From positions 26,237,628 to 26,301,627 of the forward strand of contig NC_059304.1 of the NCBI RefSeq assembly GCF_017591435.1: DNA of 64,000 bases, written 5' to 3'. The notes under the pieces are model-generated. The model worked only from the letters and a program-made list of their open reading frames with translations, ran no database searches and was not told the DNA's origin. The position numbers were made by a program, and so were the translations under genes. Source of the DNA: Portunus trituberculatus. Its lineage: Eukaryota; Arthropoda; Malacostraca; Decapoda; Portunidae. Of the stretch, positions 9,726 through 21,629 are shown piece by piece; the first letter of the stretch is position 1, and the number at the start of each line of letters is the position of its first letter.

Positions 9726-11120
9726 GATGGAGTTGCTTTGCCACAGTGTTCCTCTGCTGGACGACACCTGTGTGCCTATCACGCATGACGAACTCCTCTC
9801 GGCAGTCAAGTTGGGAAAGTCAACAGCTCCTGGCAAGGATGGCATCACCTTTGATATCCTCAATGCTCTCCTGGAGGTAAAGGTAGACAACCCTATCTTG
9901 GATTTATTTAACATGTCTTTCACTGCAGGCAAGCTTCCCCGCTCTTGGAAAACAGCCATCGTCATCCCCCAAAGGTGATGGCACCCAAAGGTGATGGCAC
10001 CTTTCGCCCCATTTCTCTCACTAGCTGTCTGTGTAAGATGATGGAACGGGTAATATTGAACAGACTTATATACAAGGTGGGCCATGTACTCTCTGGCAAT
10101 GTACATGGCTTCCTAAAAGGTCACTCTACAAGTCATTATTTTGTTGAGTGTCTTATAAATAAGGATGCTACCTGCAGAGCTTTCGTTGATCTCAAGGGTG
10201 CCTTTGACAGGGCCAACAAAGATGTTATTATGGAGGAACTCATTCTCAAAGGTGTCAAAGGTAGATTATTAGGATGGATCAGGGACTATTTGTACAATAG
10301 AACAGCACAGGTTTGGTTTCAAGTTGCAGTCTCCTCTGAGGAAGTTTTTGAGCTTGGAACACCACTGGGTGGAGTCCTTAGTCCAATGTTTTACGGTCCA
10401 TTTCATCTGGATACCCTCTCATGTGGGTATCCCGTTAAATGAAAAAGCAGACCACCTTGTTCAGTGTGCCCTACAAGATGACACAGTGGACCCTGGCACT
10501 GAGTACACTGTAAGTTATGTTAAGAGTAGCATTAAGGACTTTGTACAAAGTAGCATTACTGATCAGTTGGAGCCTTGTGGCCATAGGGGCAGTAGCACTA
10601 GTCTTCACTATGCACATGTCTCCCAGAGCTGTGCTTACACCTACGAGAGACACACTGCATCACATGACGGGGTGGCAATGAGGTTCAGATTAGGCTACAA
10701 ATACTTTTGGGAAGTCAGTGCTTCTCCTGGTGTGTGCTGTGTGCTGTGTGCTACTCCAAGGGGACACACACTGCGTCACTATATCATGGAATGTCCTCTC
10801 ATTGCTAAATGTAGGCCACAAGGTCAACATGACTTGTACCGCCTCATTTACCATCTCCTAGACTCTGCCACCCTCAGGGATATACTCAGGGAATATCCTC
10901 AGTTTGCTCTCAGACTGTAGGATGTCTTAGGCAATAAGGTGTGCAATATGTGTAATTATTTATTGAAATACTTGTATTCTTGTTGTGTATACTGTCCAGA
11001 TTTATTTTTGTGATACTTTAACCTTAAGTCTTTGCCCAGGGGGTGTGTGGCAAGGCCCATCCTCCTCCTTTGTTGTAAAAACTTATTAATTCAACAATAA
11101 ATGTATCAATCAATCAATCA
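9726..11120 (+). mobile_element. LINE 3' fragment, RT with an internal deletion then RNase H tail
   Basis: RT sequence begins abruptly after the LTR, with S-T-A-P-G-K-D-G-I (about 9817-9843), FRPISLTSC (about 10002-10028) and the D-L-K-G-A-F-D block (about 10189-10212). At about 10386 the RT jumps from GGVLSPM to an RNase H end, IPSHVGIPLNEKADHL. The catalytic RT aspartates and most of RNase H are therefore deleted. The last frame (to 10920) carries a C-x2-C...H-x4-C knuckle. A perfect 16-bp tandem duplication at 9968-9999 shifts the frame. The 3' end is a simple ATCA repeat at about 11106-11120. RNase H plus a short repeat tail suggests an I- or Jockey-group element. Confidence 0.8.
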
Positions 11121-11929
11121 TGATGCTGTATATAGATTTGGTAATTAAGAATGTTTGAGAAGAAACTGGAAATGCTCGTTAATTTTATGCTCTGTACGTC
11201 TATAGGTAGATCCAATAACCACGAAATAAAAACACAAAAGGTGACCGCATCGAGAAGATAGAATTTGTGAAATGCTATGAAATTATCCAGCTGATTAAAT
11301 AAATGTTGTTTTGGCAAATAAAATACCATAGAACAGCGCGTTTCGATCTTAACATGTGGTGCTGAAATCAATCATAAGGGGTGCTGGGAAGTGATGCACA
11401 CACTTCATGCACTTTCTTTTATCCTTCTAATAACAACATATTAGTTAGGGGTGCTGGACTGCTCAAACATGACAACAGGTGTTATGGTCGGAAAAAGTTA
11501 GGAAATGCTGCCATAGTAGTACGTGTCTTAAGTGTCTGAGGAGAGTAAAAATAAAGCTTAAAATATCGCTCAGGGACCGTACTAGCTGTTTGCTTCCCGG
11601 AAATACTTGAATTTCAATTCTGAAGCTGGAAAACAAAGATGAGAAACTGCTTATATGGATAAATAGAAGTTTATAGATTTATTTCTTGACTTGATGGACA
11701 GATTATGTGCAACGTTGTAATGGGAGCTGTTGTTTTGACGAATATTTGGTGTTTGTGGGTACCTTACTGATGTGGTCACAAATTTTGTACAACCTTAAGG
11801 TTGTTTATTTGCTGAAAACACATCACAAAAATATACTGATGAAAATATCTAACATTTTTTCATCATTTGGTTGAGAAAAACAAAGTTGGCGAAAACCTTT
11901 TTTTTTTAAAAGATTGTTGGGATCGGGGG
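11121..11929. other. AT-rich intergenic stretch
   Basis: I see no convincing coding sequence, TIR or RNA gene here. Short minus-strand open frames near 11114-11371 have no recognisable motif. Confidence 0.5.
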
Positions 11930-12335
11930 TGGGGTTGAGGCGCGCCAAGGGCTGACTATTTACCTTGGGGACAGGTCAGGCGAGGTCAAGAACTCGGTGG
12001 CAGGTTTGTGGTAGTTTATTTCACGAGCCCTGGTGGTGAAGAGCGTGCAGGGTGGCTGTAGGAGGTTCAGGGAAGCTTGTAGTGGCGGCTATGGTGACGG
12101 CGAAGCGTGTAAGATAAAGGTGAGGCAAGTAAACACCCGCGGCACCCCAGCTACTCCAGGCCAGGCACTGGTAACACTCCTGGCCTTGCTGCTTCTCGCC
12201 ACCTTGCAATTATCTGGTCATAAAGAAAGACTGCTCGAACGTCTTCCCTAAATGTGTGTGTGAAGAAGTGTTTCACTAGTCCAGGGAAGGTCGTGGGAGG
12301 TAGGCAGTGTGTGGCGGGCACTTACTCATCTGTCC
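11930..12335 (+). promoter_or_regulatory. Candidate promoter or 5' non-coding exon of the BTB zinc-finger gene
   Basis: This patch is markedly richer in GC and CpG than its surroundings. It sits about 0.6-1 kb upstream of the first coding exon, which itself begins just after a splice acceptor, so a non-coding first exon upstream is expected. A plausible donor AAG|GTGAGG occurs at about 12116-12121. No TATA box or initiator is certain. The assignment is inferred from composition and position only. Confidence 0.35.
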
Positions 12336-12917
12336 GTTTATTTACTCTTAGTTTAAGGTTAAGAGATAATAAGGACTGTCCATGAGTGACTGACATGCTA
12401 CGTAGGTATTGTTTCGTGCGTACAAAGAAACATGACGTGAAGGGCCGCATGTGTAGATGCTAAGGAAGAGTTTGTTGTTATTCACCTGTTTTACTCATTG
12501 TGGGTTGAGACTATACAAACCAGTCTTTCAATGTTAATTAATTTGGGAGCTATGATCTGAAGTTGGGTTAAATTTGAAAGTACTCCCTAAATGTTTTTGG
12601 ATGCTTATAAGGAGAGTACATATGCTGGTTAGGAGAGAGTACATGATATGAGTGTCCCAAACTATGGTCATCCTCCTGTTTTTTTTTTTTTTTGTTCATA
12701 TATATTCCAATATTTTTTATTATTTTGATTCAGATTATGGTATAAAAGAGACTACAAATATGTAGTTACTTCTCTACTGTTGATTGAGGTTTTGTAATTA
12801 ATATCCATGCCGATTTTGAATGCTTCTATGGTTTGCTCTTACCGTAATATGAGTTAGTCACTTGGGTACAGGTTTTGAGCTAAACTGGTAGTGATTTGTA
12901 ACATTATTTTGTGCAGG
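12336..12917. other. AT-rich stretch before the first coding exon, ending in a splice acceptor
   Basis: No gene is visible. The stretch ends in a pyrimidine-rich tract and TTTTGTGCAG, a good splice acceptor one base before the ATG at 12918. The start codon therefore probably lies at the beginning of a second exon. Confidence 0.5.
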
Positions 12918-13103
12918 ATGGGGGAGCCACGAAGGTGCTGGCTGCGGTGGCATAACTACAGTGACTCTGTGACGTCAGCGCTGGAGGCCCTGCGCTATGA
13001 CGAAGACTTCCTGGATGTCACTGTTGCATGTGAGGGACGCACCGTTAGGGCCCACAAATTGGTGCTGTCTGCTTGCAGTGCTTACTTCAGGAAGGTGCTT
13101 AAG
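12918..13103 (+). CDS. BTB zinc-finger transcription factor, coding exon 1 (N-terminal half of BTB)
   Basis: The exon encodes residues 1-62, starting MGEPRRCWLRWHNY. The pattern LRW-N, then L-x-D-V-T-V-x-C-E-G, then AHKLVLSACSAYF is the classic N-terminal half of insect-type BTB/POZ domains (tramtrack, lola, bric-a-brac group), which dimerise to build nuclear transcription regulators. I chose the ATG at 12918 because the preceding bases form a splice acceptor and the upstream extension has no ATG. The exon ends AAG|GTACTA at a phase-0 donor. The BTB half stops at the helix pair after Y-F, where many family members have an intron, and continues in frame in the exon at 32324. Which family member this is cannot be settled from sequence alone. 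Confidence 0.88.
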
Positions 13104-13895
13104 GTACTAAACATAAGACAAAGTTCAGGATGGGTAGATAAGAAGTATATAGCATACAGGATAGTGGCTGATTTTTATGAATTTTTTATAGGAAATGCAT
13201 TGTTAGCATGTCAGTTATATGTTTAATATGCTAACAGAAGAAAATTACTAAAATTACACCTTTGTTGGTTAGCTCTTAGGTGTTCTGCTACTTGGATACA
13301 TTTGTGATATAAATTTATAATATCTCTTTATGATATGATAGACAACCTGATGAAGAGAATAAGATTTTTGGCAGATGATTAGCCAAGGATGGGAATCAGT
13401 ACCTTTTTGTAATAATTCTGTGGACACTATTATTTTTATTTGTTCTGGATATGTTGCTGGTATGCTACTTTTTTATTGATCTTTTCATACTGGGAAAGAT
13501 GTTGAGATATGGATATATGCTATTAACAGTTATGATAGAAAGAACAAATAATTGTGTAAATTGGATCACCAAAGTAACTTATGCCAGAAGTAATGAGAGT
13601 TAAAATGAATGAGAGAGAGAGAGAGAGATATTAATACTGATATTGATATTCTTTATTGGCAATATGATACATCTGATATTATGGATCAGTTTAAACAGAA
13701 ACAAAGATACATGCCAGGTCCATTAAGCTGAAGCCTTTTTTAGGACCTTATCAATTAACATTGAAAAATAGGAGCTGAAATATGCTGGCCTCAAAGTTAA
13801 AGAAGTTAAAGAAACAGTACATACATATACACATGCATTCACACACATACTTTCATGTACTTTCATGTTGGTTCTCAAATGCATATGTAAACATA

Positions 13896-14364
13896 CAGTC
13901 GATGCGGAAAAGGCTGGCTGGCCGTTCTTTGTTCCTAATTAGATAGTATACACTTGGCGGTAAAGGGAATAAATGCCCTGGGTAAAATTGGCTACATATT
14001 AACTATATTCTAGTTGTCACCCATCACTCAGTGACTATAAATGACATGAATCATGTCTCAGTGTCATTTGATATGTTAATGTTTAAAAGTGACCACTGTC
14101 CTAAAATTTTTTGGTGTTTGCCTTGAATAATCATGCCTGACATATGTACACCATGACTGGGAAGTCTCTCGATCATGATACAAGGGTCACAGTGATCCAG
14201 TGTCATGAATTAGGCCTTCAAATTAAAGAAATAGTAAATGAACTGGTGTGAGTGAGAGAAGTGTTCGCTGCTTAGTTGCAAAATTCAAAGCGTCTGGCGG
14301 TGCTGTGTTCCTACCTCAGCTAAAAGTACTGGGAGACCCATGAAAATAAGTGAAACTTTGCTCA
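13896..14364 (+). mobile_element. Tc1/mariner-like transposon, 5' fragment
   Basis: A TA is followed by CAGTCGATGCGGAAA, which resembles a Tc1-type terminal repeat. From an ATG at about 14153 the frame reads MTGKSLDHDTRV and then a helix-turn-helix, with IKEIVNELGVS-like and G-G-A-V-F patterns after a frame change near 14250. This matches the DNA-binding N terminus of Tc1-like transposases, which recognise the TIRs. The catalytic DDE part is missing: LINE-alpha sequence begins at about 14365. Confidence 0.6.
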
Positions 14365-17300
14365 GAAAAAGAGAGGAAGAAAAAGTTTGCTTTACAGAAA
14401 TGGAAACACAACAGAAAGAAAAAGTAGACCTAACCCAAGAGATAGTGAAAGTAATCAAACAAAATAAATCAATGATAAGGGATACGGTACAGTGGACAAA
14501 AAGAAAAGAATAGTTATCTTTAGATTGAATGAAGAAAAGGAACCTGTAAAATCAAAGAGGGAGAAAGAACAAAAAAGGTAACAGAGGATGTGGTGTGTTG
14601 AGGGGGAAGGTGAGGACTGGATGAGTGAAATTGATGAAGTACACAGACTAGGAAAATATACAGAATGAGGAAGAAGACCACTGAAAGTCAAATTCAGAGC
14701 ACAAACAACAACATCAGAGGTGATACAACATGCAAGGAGACTGGACAAGACAGAACAATACCAGAAAATTTGGATAAAATGTGATATGAATGAGGAGAGA
14801 AATAAAATGTACGATTTTATAAGAGATGCAAAAGAAAAAAAATAAGAACAGATTGGAGGAAGAGAAGAAAAAAAGTTTTACTGGAAGGTCAAGGACAAGA
14901 GGATGAGAATGTGGTATCAGAAAAGGAAATAATAAGAGGAATCATTAATGTAAGTAGAAACAGTAAATGGTCAGTAGCATGTACAAACATAAATGGTATA
15001 ATATGAACATTGCATGAAGTTAATAATTATGTTAAAATAAAGCAGCCAGACATGGGTTTTACAGAAACTAAACTAAATGAGCCAGCAGAAAATATAAATA
15101 TTGGAGATGGAAACTATAATGTGTGGTTAAGATCTAGGAATAGTAAGAAAGGAGGAAGAGTGATGTTACTGACCAAGAAGAATATAGCAGTGGAAAATGC
15201 AGAGATGGGAGAAGGTGTGGCGGAAGTAATCAAAATTAAGATAAAAGGAAAGGGAGAGGGAAAAAGAGATCTTGCAGTAATATATGGAATCAAGATGAAT
15301 ATACGGAAGTGTTGAGAGATATGAGAGATACTGGAAATTGTTTAAAAAATATATTGCAAGAAAGTAGGAATGTAAAACTTTTATGAGTGACTTCAGCTGC
15401 AAAGAGGGATGCTGGGAGAACTGGCCCATGCAAGGAAGTGAAGAGTCGTGGTGATATACACTACTAAACCTAATAATGATTGACACTATGACACAGTGGA
15501 TTGGGGAGACTACAAGAGTTGGAGGAAATTAAGAGGCATCGAGGCTTGACTTGTTGTTTAAGAAAGAGGTTGTCATCTTTGAAGATATAAATTATCAGTG
15601 CTCTCTAGGTAAAAGTGACCATCTAGTAATTGAATTTAGCTTGGACAGCAGCTCAGTAGTAAATAGGAATGAACTTCACAAGAATGGAAGATATAATTAT
15701 GGAAAGGCAGACTTTGCAAAGTTAAGGGAATACTTTGCAGAAGTTGAGTGGAATCAACTATACACAGCAAAATATTGTACAGAGAAAGTGGGATATATTT
15801 ACAAATATTTATAATGAAGGGATTAAAAGATATGATCTCGAAATCAGATTCAGTGAGGGGGAGAGGAAAGGAAGACTGGAATAACACAAGATATAAATTT
15901 GCCAAAGTGAAAAAGAAGCAGCATGGATTAGATGGAGAAAAGATATAAATTTGCCAAAGTGAAAAAGAAGCAGCATGGATAAGATGGAGAAAAAGAAGAG
16001 GATTTAATAATTGGAAAGAATTTAAGTTAGTAAGAAATGATTATGTCCAAACCCTAAGAGAGGAACAAAGGAACTATGGGAAAGATGTAGTTTACAAATG
16101 CAAAAATGAGCTGAAATGCTTTCATAAATATGTTAATGGGAAAATAAGAAAAAAAGCAAACAATAGATAGATTAGAAGTTGATTATGTTTCATACAAGGA
16201 TGCAAGATTGCAGCCAGAAATAATGAATAGGTGCTTCCAGTTGGTATTCACAAAAGAAAATAAGTTTGAAGGGTCACAAACAGGTCACAAGGACAATGAA
16301 ATGAGGGAGATCCATGTGGAAGTCAAAGAAATCAAGATTATGAAAATGCATGTGAATAAGGCTAAAGGACTAGATGGGGTGTCAAACTGAATACTGAGGG
16401 AATGTAATGACCAGCTGGCAGAGATATTACACAACATCATAGTATGTTCTTTTATGGAAGGAAAAGTCCCTCTAGACTGGAAAAGGGCTGATATTGTACC
16501 AATTTTCAAGAGAGGTAACAAAGAAGAACCATTGAACTACAGGCCAGTGTCCCTAATATGCATGGTTGCAAAAATAGCAGAAAAAATAGTTAAAGATAAA
16601 TGGATGCAACAGCTAGAAGAGTCACATTCAATAACTGGATGACAATTTTGTTTCAGAAGTGGAAGATCTTGTGTCACAAACTTAGAGTTTCTACAGTAGA
16701 ACAATAGATATAATTCAGGAGAGGGACGGATGGGCAGACTGTGTCTACTTGGATCTTAAAAGAAGCTTTTGTTGATAAAGTATCCCATCAGAGATTGCTA
16801 TGGAAAATTAAAAACTTAAATGTTTTACAGGGGGAAGTGCTGAATTGAATAACAGGCTTCTTAAAGAACAGTTGAATGAGAACAGTGATAAAAAGTGAAC
16901 GATCAAAATGGTGTAGAGTTATAGGTGGAGTTCCACAGGGAACAGTTCTGGCCCTAGTAATGTTTATATTGTATATGTATATGGTAGAATAGCTGGACAG
17001 TTATATATGCTTATTTGCAGATGACACAAAGTTACTGAAACGAGTGGAAAATGACATGGATTGTGAATCGCTACAGAAAGACTTGAGTAAGATACGCGAG
17101 TAGAGCAAGAAATGGGAAATGGAATTTAATGCAAAAAAAATGCAAAATGATGAATCTAGGGAAAAAGCAAAAGAAGACAGATAAGACCTTACACTATGGG
17201 AGGAGTAGAAATTCAGAAAACAAAAGAAAAGACCTGGGTATTACAATAAATGTCAATTTACCACCTGAAAAATGTGTAAACAATATAGTTGGGGAAACAT

Positions 17301-17830
17301 ACGAGTTATTAAAACAAATGAAATGGGCATTTACCTATATAGATGAAAAGATGATGAAAAACCTAATAGCATACATGATTCAACCTAAATTTATTTTATG
17401 GTCACCTTATAATAAGGGAGATATGAAAAAGATAGATAGGATTCAAAGAGCTGCAACTGAAATGGTTCCAAGCTTAAGAGACCTAACTTATAAGCATAGA
17501 TTAAAGAGATTGAAACTTCCAACATTGCAACAGAGAAGAGAAAGAGGAGACCTAATTGCTATATACAGGGCATGGAAGGAGAGGGATACAGTTGACAAAG
17601 AAGACTTATTGGTGGGAGACTCAAGAAATACAAGGGGACACAGCATGAAATTTAAAAAGATCGTGTGTAGAAGAGACATTAAGAAATATAGTTTCCAAAT
17701 AGAAGCATAAAAGTATGGAACAATTTTGATAAAACAGCAGTTTAAGGAAGAAATATTCATGACTTTAAGGCTAAACTGTATGACTGTAGTTATGGAGACA
17801 GGACAGCATGAACATAGCTCTTTTCCTGTA
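14365..17830 (+). mobile_element. LINE-alpha copy 1 (APE-type LINE, decayed)
   Basis: A purine-rich ORF1-like part (14365-14960) has an RRM-like I-V-I-F-R-L-N-E-E motif near 14510. Endonuclease sequence follows (about 15010-15640), with G-F-T-E-T-K-L near 15055 and K-S-D-H-L-V-I near 15611. The RT contains a G-L-D-G-V motif near 16370, LNYRPVSLICMVAK (about 16533-16575), VYLDLK (16744), GVPQGTV (about 16928) and an intact LFADDTKLL (about 17008-17035). The C-terminal part is open at 17129-17710. Many stops and frameshifts make it inactive. No RNase H follows. The same family recurs at 19110-19725 plus 24276-27110 and at 60741-64000. The clade is not assigned; CR1/Jockey-like is the best guess. 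Confidence 0.8.
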
Positions 17831-17840
17831 AAACTCAACT

Positions 17841-19100
17841 ACTGTTGAATTTTGATAACTCAGACCTCAATAACTTGGATTTTCGCTATAAGTCGGACTC
17901 TGACCGACCTAGGGACTAAGTCTGGGTTGAACTGCCCGCTTGAGTTTTTTTTTTTCAACTTTTCACTTTCTCTTATCTCATTTTTTATTGACATTATCAA
18001 AAATATAATTCCAACAAAAAATTGCAATGTATTTGTAGTGTAAAATGATATCAAACAAAAGTCAATCAAAGTTTATACAGATTTTGTGAAAAATTTTTGA
18101 AGTGTAAAAAACTACTTTTTGAAATTTTTCATAATTTGTCCTTATTTTGCTGTTTCTATTCATCTGAATGTCATGAAATTTTCACACATTATGTATACAA
18201 TGGTGACTTCCTGGAGCATAATAGGATGATAATGTATCAGATCCCTGCTTCTCTAGAAAATATTCACTCTTATGTGAGAGTTCAGAAGGAATGTCACCGC
18301 AATCTGTTGTTTTACAACTGAATTGGACACTCTCTGATTTGTTATTAGTGTGTTCAAGTGAGATAATTCTACAGTGAAGTAATTATTACTCGTCTGCTCC
18401 AGCTTTGTACCTGTCTCAAAATAATCTTTTGTAATAGTGTTATTGTGAGTTATGTGAGGTATAGTTGTCATGATGAAAGTAGTGAGAAAAAAAAGTGTTT
18501 GTAAAGATCACAGCAGTCTTATGATATAAAGAGAGGGTGGAGAAGTGTGGTAGTGAGGCATGGGGTGAGGCAAGACCAGGGTCACAGAGGGGGAGATAAC
18601 ATGTGTGATGGAGGGGATTTAAGTTCCAGCTGTCAGCCACAGTGGTCTTACAATGATACATTTGTTTCTTGTTGTTTTCTCTTCTTCTTGAAGTTTTTGA
18701 TTTTAATTCTCATCAATTTATGCCTGCAAGGATGTTACTTCTGAAAAAGTAGAGAGCTTAATGACACCTCCCCTCTTGACACTTGGCCATATATTGTATA
18801 GGGTTTGAGTCATGCTATGATGCAACCACACAAGATATTTAAAAATGGCTTTCTGGTGGGAAGGGTATTTGATTATCAAAAAATAGACTACACCATTTGG
18901 TAATTTATGGTCTGAAAATTCAGAGAGAATAGTAAACCCAAAATTTTTAACTCTCTTAAAAATTAAATGTATAAATCTGTCTAAGTTGAACTGCCCGTCT
19001 GTTTTATATATTTATTTTTTTTATGAAGGGTGTCAAAATTCATATAAGTTGGACATTCGTATTTGTCAGACCAACCCCTATTAGTCTGAGTTAGTGACTT
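17841..19100. mobile_element. Candidate pogo/Tigger-like remnant
   Basis: The left end reads GATAACTCAGACCTCAATAA and continues with the AACTTGGATTTTCGCTATAA type of text often seen at Tigger ends. The right end (about 19050-19100) reads in reverse as a related ACTAACTCAGAC sequence. GAACTGCCCG occurs near both ends (about 17929 and 18993). No transposase reading frame is recognisable. It sits between two LINE-alpha copies. The call rests on partial end similarity and is tentative. Confidence 0.4.
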
Positions 19101-19109
19101 TAGGATTTA

Positions 19110-19725
19110 GCTAGGACAAGGAATTTTCTGGATTCAAGGAGGAAAGAATAATATGCAAAGGATCATCATGGTGAAAAAGAAAATTGAATATCTGAAAGAG
19201 ATGATCGTTGTGGTATTCGAGAAGCAGGAACAGCTGATCGCGAAATACAAGGAGCTGAAGGAAAAATGTGACATGCTAGATAATAGTTAAAATGAACAAT
19301 GAGATGAAGAAAATTTTGAATAAAATAGAAAGGAAGAACAACATCCCTAAGGGCAAATGTGAGAATTATGAACTGGAATTACAAGGATTACAGGATAAGT
19401 TAAACACTAGTTCAGGGACAGGAAAAGGGATAACTGAAACCAAACTGGAAGAATGGAAAAAGGGCTGGGTAAAAGAGCAAGAAAAAGATTGCGGAAGTAG
19501 TGAAGCAACAAACAAGGGAGAAAACAAAGGTCACAGCTATACAAGTGATCAAAGAAAAGGAAGAGTTTGTGAGAGATACAGTGCACAAAAAGAAGTGTAT
19601 GGTTATATATGGAGTAGAAGAGAAAAAGAACTCAGTGAAATTTGTGAGGAAGAAGGAGGAGAAAGAGATAGTTAAGGAAAGATGAAGAACAGAGTCTTGA
19701 AAAATGAATAGAGGAAATATAATGA
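19110..19725 (+). mobile_element. LINE-alpha copy 2, ORF1 part (5' side of a split element)
   Basis: Lys/Glu-rich coiled-coil coding (about 19150-19480) is followed by K-K-C-M-V-I-Y-G-V-E-E-K, which parallels R-C-V-V-I-F-G-V-E-E-D in the third LINE-alpha copy near 61437. ORF1 proteins of this type are RNA-binding trimer-forming chaperones. The sequence stops at about 19725, where LINE-beta copies begin, and the endonuclease-RT part resumes at about 24276. Confidence 0.7.
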
Positions 19726-21629
19726 CTTTGACTATTTAACTTCCAAAGTGGAGTATATTCTGTCCCTCTGTCCCTTCATGGAGATCTCCATCCTTGTAGA
19801 TTTCAATGTTCACTACCAGCTTTGGCTTTCTTCTTCTTCACTGACTATTCTGGTGAACTTTGCTATCCTTTCATGACTTAGAGAAACTGGTGCATTACCC
19901 TACTCGTATTCCTGACCATCTTGGAGATACTCTCAACATTCTTGACTTTTTCCTTATCTCTAATCCTTCTGCTTATGCTACAACTTTATCTTATCTGTTG
20001 GGCTCCTCCGGTCACAATCTCATATCTATATCTTGTCATATTTCTCCAATCCCTCCCCAGGATCTCCCGAAGTGGAGGTGCCTATGGTGTTTTGTCTCTG
20101 CCAGTTAAGGGGGACTTGAGGAGGTATTATGCTGATTTTCCATGAAGTGATTACTGTTTCTGTGTCAGAGACCCATCTCTGTGTGCTGAACACATAACAG
20201 AGGTGATGGTGTCTGGCATGGAGGTATACGTTCCTCACCCTTTTTCTCATCCTAAACCTGCTAAGCCTTGGTCTAACACAGCCTTTTTTTGTGCTGTACA
20301 TGATGAGAGATTGCCCACAAAAGGTACTTGAGCCTTCCATCACCTGAATCTCATGCACTTTATATTTCTTCCTGGAATCATGCCAAGTCTGTTCTCCAAC
20401 TTGCCAAACACTCCTTCATAAATAAAAAATGTCAAAATCTTTCAAACTCCAACTCCCCTCAAGACTTCTGGCATCTGGCCTAAAACATAACCATTAACTT
20501 TACTTCATCTTTCCCTCCTTTATTTCATCCTGATGGCACCACTGCCATCACATCTGTCTCTAAAGCTGAACTCTTCTCTGAAACCTTTGCTAACAACTCC
20601 ACCTTGGATGAATCTGGGCTTGTCCCTCCCTCTGACTATTTCATATAATAAAAAATTCTTCGTAATGATTTTTTCCATGCCCTCGCTGGCCTAAACCCTT
20701 GGAATTCTTATGGACCTGACGAGGCCCCTCCTATTGTTCTCAGAAACTGTGCTTCCATTCTTGCACCTTGCCTGACCAAACTCATTCAACTATGTCTATT
20801 GTCTTCTACCTTTCCTTCATGCTGGAACTTTGCCTACATTCAGCCTGTTGCTAAAAAGGGTGACCATTCTAATCCTTCAAACTACCGTCTTATAGCTTTA
20901 ATTTCTTGCTTGTCTAAAATATTCAGTCTGTCCTCAATAGGAAGATTCTCAAACATCTTTCACTTTACAATCTTCTATCTGATTGCCAGTATGGCTTCTG
21001 TCAAGGCCACTCTACTGGTGATCTGGATTTCCTTACTGAGTCTTGGTCATCCTCTTTTAGAGATTTCGTTAAAACTTTTGCTTTTGCGTCAGGCATATCA
21101 AAAGTTATTTATATAGTCAGGCACAAAGCTTTGATTTCAAAACTGCCGTCCTACAATTTCTCTTCTCTTCTCTGCAACTTTATCTCAAGTTTCCTTTCTG
21201 ACCGTTTTATTGTAGCTGTGGTAGATGGCCACTGTTCTTCTCCTAAATCTATTAACAGTAGTGTTCTTCAGAGTTCTGTCTTGTCACCCACTCTCTTTGT
21301 TATTCGTTAATGATCTTCTTAACCAAACTTCATGCCCTATCCACTCTTATGCTGATGATACCACCCAACACTTTTCCATATCTTTTCAGAGATTACCAAC
21401 CCTTCGGGAAGTCAATAGATCATGCAGGGATGCCAGAGAATGCTTGCCTTCTGATCTTCTAAGATTTCTGATTCGGCAGAGAAAACTTAGTAATGTTCAA
21501 TACCTCAAAAATTAAATTCTGCCATATATCAACTTAACGCAACGAAATTGGCAACTATCCCATCTTCTTCAATGACACTCAGCTGTTACCATCTTTAACA
21601 CTGAATATCTTCAGTCTGTCGTTTACTCG
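19726..21629 (+). mobile_element. LINE-beta copy A (end of endonuclease and RT)
   Basis: It begins in the endonuclease, with an E-I-S-I-L-V-D-F-N-V-H motif near 19785 and a G-S-S-G-H-N-L-I-S type SDH region near 20005. RT follows, with a Y-G-P-D motif near 20709 and S-N-Y-R-L-I-A-L-I-S near 20875, and the SYADDTT catalytic motif near 21345. It stops short near 21629 inside the region that in copy B leads to the SFAHNLNW motif. Numerous frame breaks make it inactive. No RNase H is present. The family is also found antisense at 50866-52420 and 57751-60200. Confidence 0.75.

Noticed and set aside
12021..12251. Two overlapping short open frames on opposite strands
   Set aside because: They lie in the GC-rich candidate promoter, where chance open frames are common; neither has a recognisable domain.
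12891..12917. Upstream start for the BTB protein at a GTG codon
   Set aside because: There is no ATG and a splice acceptor sits immediately before the ATG at 12918.
13104..13226. Read-through of coding exon 1 to a stop at about 13226
   Set aside because: The sequence after AAG has no family similarity, a proper donor is present and the missing BTB half is found in phase at 32324.
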